From: Flavobacteriales bacterium | Lineage (GTDB): Bacteria > Bacteroidota > Bacteroidia > Flavobacteriales > Flavobacteriaceae | Assembly (NCBI GenBank): GCA_017303755.1 | Contig: JAFLBS010000003.1 | Coordinates: 124,001 to 188,000, forward strand | DNA: 64,000 nucleotides | Direction of reading: 5' to 3' | In this document: piece by piece, positions 60,865 to 64,000 of the stretch | Numbering within the stretch: the first letter of the stretch is position 1 | Layout: each line of letters opens with the position of its first letter | Program-made: the position numbers and the translations under genes | The notes under the pieces: model-generated | The model's database searches: none | Seen by the model: the letters and a program-made list of their open reading frames with translations, nothing else | Told to the model about the DNA's origin: nothing

Positions 60865-62508
60865 ATGAAGAAAATTTTACTTTTTATGAGTGTTTTTTGC
60901 ACCATTTATTACTCTAATGCGCAAGCGATAACGGTAAATACAACCCAATTTACTGTTCCGCAATTGGTTGAGAACATTCTATTTGGTTCACAAAGCACTT
61001 CGGGAAGTGGAGTAATTTCAAACATCACTTGGAGCACAGGAACTAATTTTGGCTCAACCAACGGAATTGGTTACTTTTCAAATACCAATTCGAATTTACC
61101 GTTAGACTCAGGTGTCCTTTTGGTTACTGGAAATGCTATGTCAAGTGCTGGCCCAAATAACAATGTTCAAAGCAACGGAAATTGGCCTGGTGATGCTCAA
61201 TTATTCAATTATATAGATGGATTAGGTATTGATCCTGGCTTAAACATTCACAATGACGCCACAATAATTGAATTTGACTTTATTCCATTAATTAATAACA
61301 TGAGTTTTGATTTTGTATTTGCTTCGGAAGAATATGGGACTTTTCAATGTGATTTCTCTGATGCTTTTGCCTTTTTTATAAACGACATTACTGCTGGTAC
61401 ACCTGTTGAAAACATTGCAATGTTACCCAATTCAAATACCCCCATTTCTGTAGTTACCATTCGTAATAGCGCATACAATAGTGGTTGCCCTTCAATAAAT
61501 CCGCAATACTTTGACAACTATTATTTATTACCCGAAGGAATCAGCCCTAATCAAGCTCCAATAAACTTTAATGGACAAACCGTAGTTTTAACAGCAGAAT
61601 CCGATGTAACACCCAATCATACCTATCACATAAAATTAGTAATTGCTGATCGAAATGATAGTGCACTCGATTCGGGTGTGTTCATTAACGCTGGAAGTTT
61701 TTATTTAGGTCAAGAGTTGAGAGGAATGTATGGAACAGGGTTTGAAAATTTCAAAGATTTTACGATTCAAAATGGAGGTGCGCTTTGCAGTCAAGAGACT
61801 CGTAGAATCAATCTTGGAGTAATGCCAATTACTGGAGCAACGTATGAATGGTATAGAAATAATGTATTAATTGCTGATGCAACCACCTACTTTTATGATG
61901 TGACAGAAGCTGGAAACTATTCTGTAAAAATGAAATTTGCTAACAATGCTGAGATTTCTGATGCTTTTATCGTTGAATATTATCAAACGATGAATATTGA
62001 GAATCCGACTGATTTAGTAAGTGGAAATTTAATTTTTGACTTAACTCAAAATAGTGCTACCATTTTAAATGGACAAGATCCAGCAAATTATGAAATTGTT
62101 TATTTCTTGACTTTGATTGATGCACAAAATCAATCCAATCCAATTGCAAACATAAATAGCTATAATGGTTTTAATGCACAACAGATTTTTGTTAGCATCG
62201 AGGAAATGAATGGATTTGGTTGTAGAGAAATCAAAACATTTATGCTGTATCAAACATTATCAAGTGATTCATTTACTAATTTTAACGTTATTCATCATCC
62301 AAATCCAATCCATAATGTTTTAAATTTGAGTTCACAAAAAACAATAGATTCAATAAAAATTATGAATCTTTTAGGACAAGAATTACATTCTGAAATCATC
62401 AATCAAAATGAAGTACAAATTGATCTTTCACACTTTTCAAGCGGAACTTATCTAATAAAAGTAACTTCTGATGATGCGTCAAAAACCATAAAAGTAGTTA
62501 AGAACTAA
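60865..62508 (+). CDS. Choice-of-anchor L domain protein with T9SS type A sorting domain
   Basis: A signal peptide (YSNAQ) leads to the choice-of-anchor L domain (about 24-275: VNTTQFTVPQLVENILFGSQ, NLPLDSGVLLVTGNAMSSAG, FDFVFASEEYGTFQCDFSDA, HLVIADRND-like HIKLVIADRND). A middle Ig-like region follows. The C-terminal ~75 residues (HHPNPIHNVLNLSS, IKIMNLLGQELHSE, DLSHFSSGTYLIKVTSDD) are the T9SS type A domain, so the protein is secreted across the outer membrane and probably anchored or released. Length 547 aa. A terminator follows. Confidence 0.92.
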   Translation: MKKILLFMSVFCTIYYSNAQAITVNTTQFTVPQLVENILFGSQSTSGSGVISNITWSTGTNFGSTNGIGYFSNTNSNLPLDSGVLLVTGNAMSSAGPNNNVQSNGNWPGDAQLFNYIDGLGIDPGLNIHNDATIIEFDFIPLINNMSFDFVFASEEYGTFQCDFSDAFAFFINDITAGTPVENIAMLPNSNTPISVVTIRNSAYNSGCPSINPQYFDNYYLLPEGISPNQAPINFNGQTVVLTAESDVTPNHTYHIKLVIADRNDSALDSGVFINAGSFYLGQELRGMYGTGFENFKDFTIQNGGALCSQETRRINLGVMPITGATYEWYRNNVLIADATTYFYDVTEAGNYSVKMKFANNAEISDAFIVEYYQTMNIENPTDLVSGNLIFDLTQNSATILNGQDPANYEIVYFLTLIDAQNQSNPIANINSYNGFNAQQIFVSIEEMNGFGCREIKTFMLYQTLSSDSFTNFNVIHHPNPIHNVLNLSSQKTIDSIKIMNLLGQELHSEIINQNEVQIDLSHFSSGTYLIKVTSDDASKTIKVVKN

Positions 62509-62527
62509 TTACTTATAAAATAAATAT

Positions 62528-62558
62528 AAAAAAGCTGTCATAATGGGCAGCTTTTTTT
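62528..62558 (+). terminator. Terminator after the T9SS protein gene
   Basis: AAAAAAGCTG and CAGCTTTTTTT form a stem with a 10-nt loop and T-run. Confidence 0.8.
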
Positions 62559-62638
62559 ATTCGACAAAATGTCACAAAATAATATTTTTGTATTATTTAA
62601 CTTACTTTAAAATATTTAAAATTCATTTTATCGATTTT

Positions 62639-62671
62639 TTTGTTACTTTTGTCGATATTTATTTATCTTTG
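62639..62671 (+). promoter_or_regulatory. Orphan Bacteroidota promoter
   Basis: TTTG at 62639-62642, a 21-bp spacer and TATCTTTG at 62664-62671 match the consensus. No gene starts behind it on the plus strand; a terminator lies about 45 nt beyond the predicted start. Confidence 0.5.
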
Positions 62672-62677
62672 ACTAGT

Positions 62678-62752
62678 TAAAAAAATGGTTTATTGGTTTA
62701 AATTGGTTAAATTAAACTTGAAAGGTCGTCCTGGTTAGACGGCCTTTTTTAT
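62678..62752 (+). ncRNA. Candidate small RNA between promoter and terminator
   Basis: The region from the predicted transcription start to the terminator T-run is about 75 nt. It holds only a 17-codon open frame whose stop falls in the terminator loop, which looks accidental. The 3' end overlaps the 3' end of the convergent DUF2891 gene. A small RNA is a reasonable reading; no family is recognised. Confidence 0.35.
62721..62752. terminator. Bidirectional terminator at the DUF2891 3' end
   Basis: AAAGGTCGTC pairs with GACGGCCTTT (one mismatch/wobble) around a 7-nt loop, with T-runs on both sides. Confidence 0.7.
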
Positions 62753-63801
62753 TTTCTTTCTTCGTAAGCGTGTAAAGCAAAGGAAGCCAACCAATGTTCT
62801 CCTTCATAATTCCCATCCACTACAGAAGGCAATGAAAAATTCATATGAACATCAGCCAACGATTTTAAATGTCCAAATTGTTTGGGATAGGCATTTATCA
62901 AATGATACAAATTCCACGCTCGACTGAAATTCAATCCGTCTAAATGCACCAAATGACCGTCGGTTCTATCTGAAACTTTAGCAACTTCCCATTTGAATTT
63001 TTTATGAAACAATTGTGGCGCAAATTTCTTTAACCATTTCATAAAATCCTCTTGTTTCAAAACACGTTGCATCAAACCCATTTCTTCCAAACATGGAGAT
63101 AGAAAATCGGTGCCACTGGGTTCCCAATTGAACGGACAATTAACATCGTTTTGAAACAATCGAATGGAATTATTCCTGATGCTATTTTGAAACGTAATAT
63201 CATTAGAATGAACCGCGTAATCCCATGCAAATGTGAGTCCGAACGCTGTATTAGAATGCGTTCCAACCCGAATTGGATACAACAATTTTGGTAAAAACTC
63301 TATGTATCGTTCAATAATTAAATGGGACAATGGTTTTAAATTCTGAGCAAGTTCTTGTGCAAAAGGTTCATTAAAGGTTTCTAATTCGAGCTGAAGTTTT
63401 AACAACCAATTCCATCCATACGTTCGTTCAAATGATTTTTCGTGTTTCTTTGATAGATAATCAATTTCGGCTTGAACATTCTCTTTCGATAAATTGATTT
63501 GCAACTTTTTGATTATCGACTCTCTTTGAGCCAAATTTGGAAATTTTTTCAATAAAAAAACCAATGACCAATGACCGTGAACCGATGAATGCCAATCAAA
63601 ACAACCATAAAAAGACGGATGAAGTTTTTTGGGACTTTGAATTTCGGTGCTGTCAATCAACATTTGACCTAACTTATTTGGATATTCCTGTTGCAAACAT
63701 TTGATAGGTAAACTAGCTAAATGATTGGCTTGATCTAAAGTAAGTTCTTGAGAAAAAACAGACACTGTCGTGAAAAAAAGAAAGAAAAAAGTATATTTCA
63801 T
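62749..63801 (-). CDS. DUF2891 family exported protein
   Basis: A signal peptide (TVSVFSQ) is followed by an all-helical domain with the conserved HPSFYGCFDWHSSVHGHW, YGWNWLLKLQLELE, VGTHSNTAFGLTFAWDYA and WEPSGTDFLSPCLEEMGLM motifs of DUF2891. The helical pairs and the DWHSSVHGHW motif recall (alpha/alpha)6-barrel glycan enzymes, but no function is established. A 12-codon upstream extension is ignored in favour of the ATG with the clean signal. 350 aa. Confidence 0.9.
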   Translation of the reverse strand: MKYTFFFLFFTTVSVFSQELTLDQANHLASLPIKCLQQEYPNKLGQMLIDSTEIQSPKKLHPSFYGCFDWHSSVHGHWSLVFLLKKFPNLAQRESIIKKLQINLSKENVQAEIDYLSKKHEKSFERTYGWNWLLKLQLELETFNEPFAQELAQNLKPLSHLIIERYIEFLPKLLYPIRVGTHSNTAFGLTFAWDYAVHSNDITFQNSIRNNSIRLFQNDVNCPFNWEPSGTDFLSPCLEEMGLMQRVLKQEDFMKWLKKFAPQLFHKKFKWEVAKVSDRTDGHLVHLDGLNFSRAWNLYHLINAYPKQFGHLKSLADVHMNFSLPSVVDGNYEGEHWLASFALHAYEERK

Positions 63802-63954
63802 TAGGTAAGTTTTTCCAAATTTAATGAAAAGGAACACAGATTGAACAGATTATAAAATTTTCAATAATTTCTTAAGTCTGTGTTTCTCTAAAAATTTAAA
63901 AAAGCTATTTTTGACCCAAGTTTTTCAAATGAAGGTTAAAAACAATTAGCATCA

Positions 63955-64000
63955 ATGTCAAGACAAATAAAATTAATATGGGATTTTCGTGGACCAGCTT
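63955..64000 (+). CDS. Start of a further gene, cut by the window edge
   Basis: The frame starts ATG and reads MSRQIKLIWDFRGPA to the edge. QIKLIWDFRGP is an opening I recognise from small conserved flavobacterial proteins of unknown function. Only 15 codons are visible, so the call rests on that resemblance alone. Confidence 0.45.
   Translation, partial: MSRQIKLIWDFRGPA

Noticed and set aside
1-64000. CRISPR array, prophage or intact insertion sequence
   Set aside because: No regularly spaced repeats with unique spacers, no phage structural genes and no transposase or integrase were seen; only miniature and REP-like repeats are present.

Overview
The window is a low-GC, gene-dense stretch of chromosome from a Bacteroidota bacterium, most probably Flavobacterium or a close relative. 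The evidence is: promoters of the Bacteroidota type (TTTG, 19-21 bp, TAnnTTTG) with no clear Shine-Dalgarno sequences; many TonB-dependent receptors; a T9SS C-terminal sorting domain; a choice-of-anchor L protein; an STN-receptor/FecR/ECF-sigma unit; and families concentrated in this phylum (DUF3810, TIGR03643/DUF2805, DUF4369, PepSY-TM next to a siderophore receptor). There is one tRNA (Thr-TGT) and no rRNA, phage, CRISPR array or intact insertion sequence.

Layout. 1-3.4 kb: tail of a DUF6265 gene, then a siderophore receptor plus PepSY membrane protein behind a promoter flanked by two near-identical palindromes. 3.4-6.8 kb: two exported proteins of unknown function in one operon. 6.8-12.1 kb: PepD, DUF3810 and NADH dehydrogenase II, separated by repeat-rich spacers. 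12.1-16.1 kb: ECF sigma / membrane protein / TraB, then PlsC-like acyltransferase, CoA pyrophosphatase and DUF4268. 16.2-23.3 kb: an overlapping three-gene operon of a giant TPR/YwqK-repeat exported protein, a transglutaminase-like DUF3857 protein with an intact Cys-His-Asp triad, and a DUF3857 paralogue that has lost the triad. 23.3-31 kb: TonB receptor, acetyltransferase/DUF2721, a tandem pair of paralogues (one lipoprotein, one without signal), a TPR histidine kinase with a NarL-type regulator, and a remnant of a restriction-modification gene. 31-38.7 kb: coiled-coil outer-membrane-like protein with a DyP peroxidase, a peptidoglycan-binding protein, an Omp85-like protein, an EF-hand-like exported protein and an L,D-transpeptidase-like lipoprotein. 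38.9-46.7 kb: DUF1800/DUF1501 pair, hydrolase, EamA and DoxX-like membrane proteins, aquaporin Z, AlkB, sterol desaturase. 46.8-53.7 kb: small conserved proteins and housekeeping enzymes (ManA, Bcp, PTPS/QueD, Idi, MsrBA). 53.9-59.1 kb: STN-TonB receptor, FecR, ECF sigma and a Kazal-domain repeat lipoprotein. 59.2-64 kb: FAD dehydrogenase, T9SS-secreted protein, possible small RNA, DUF2891, and the start of a further gene.

The best candidates for something undescribed are: (i) a miniature inverted-repeat element present twice, each copy sitting at the stop codon of its upstream gene, one with a perfect 8-bp target duplication; (ii) the TPR/YwqK-repeat protein with an active/degenerate transglutaminase pair; (iii) the cell-surface signalling unit with a Kazal lipoprotein and a hairpin just before the sigma start codon; (iv) the two-gene exported system at 3.4-6.8 kb; (v) composite intergenic repeats at three sites; and (vi) the two-operator promoter of the siderophore receptor. 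All functions were read from sequence and family knowledge alone; no search was run.
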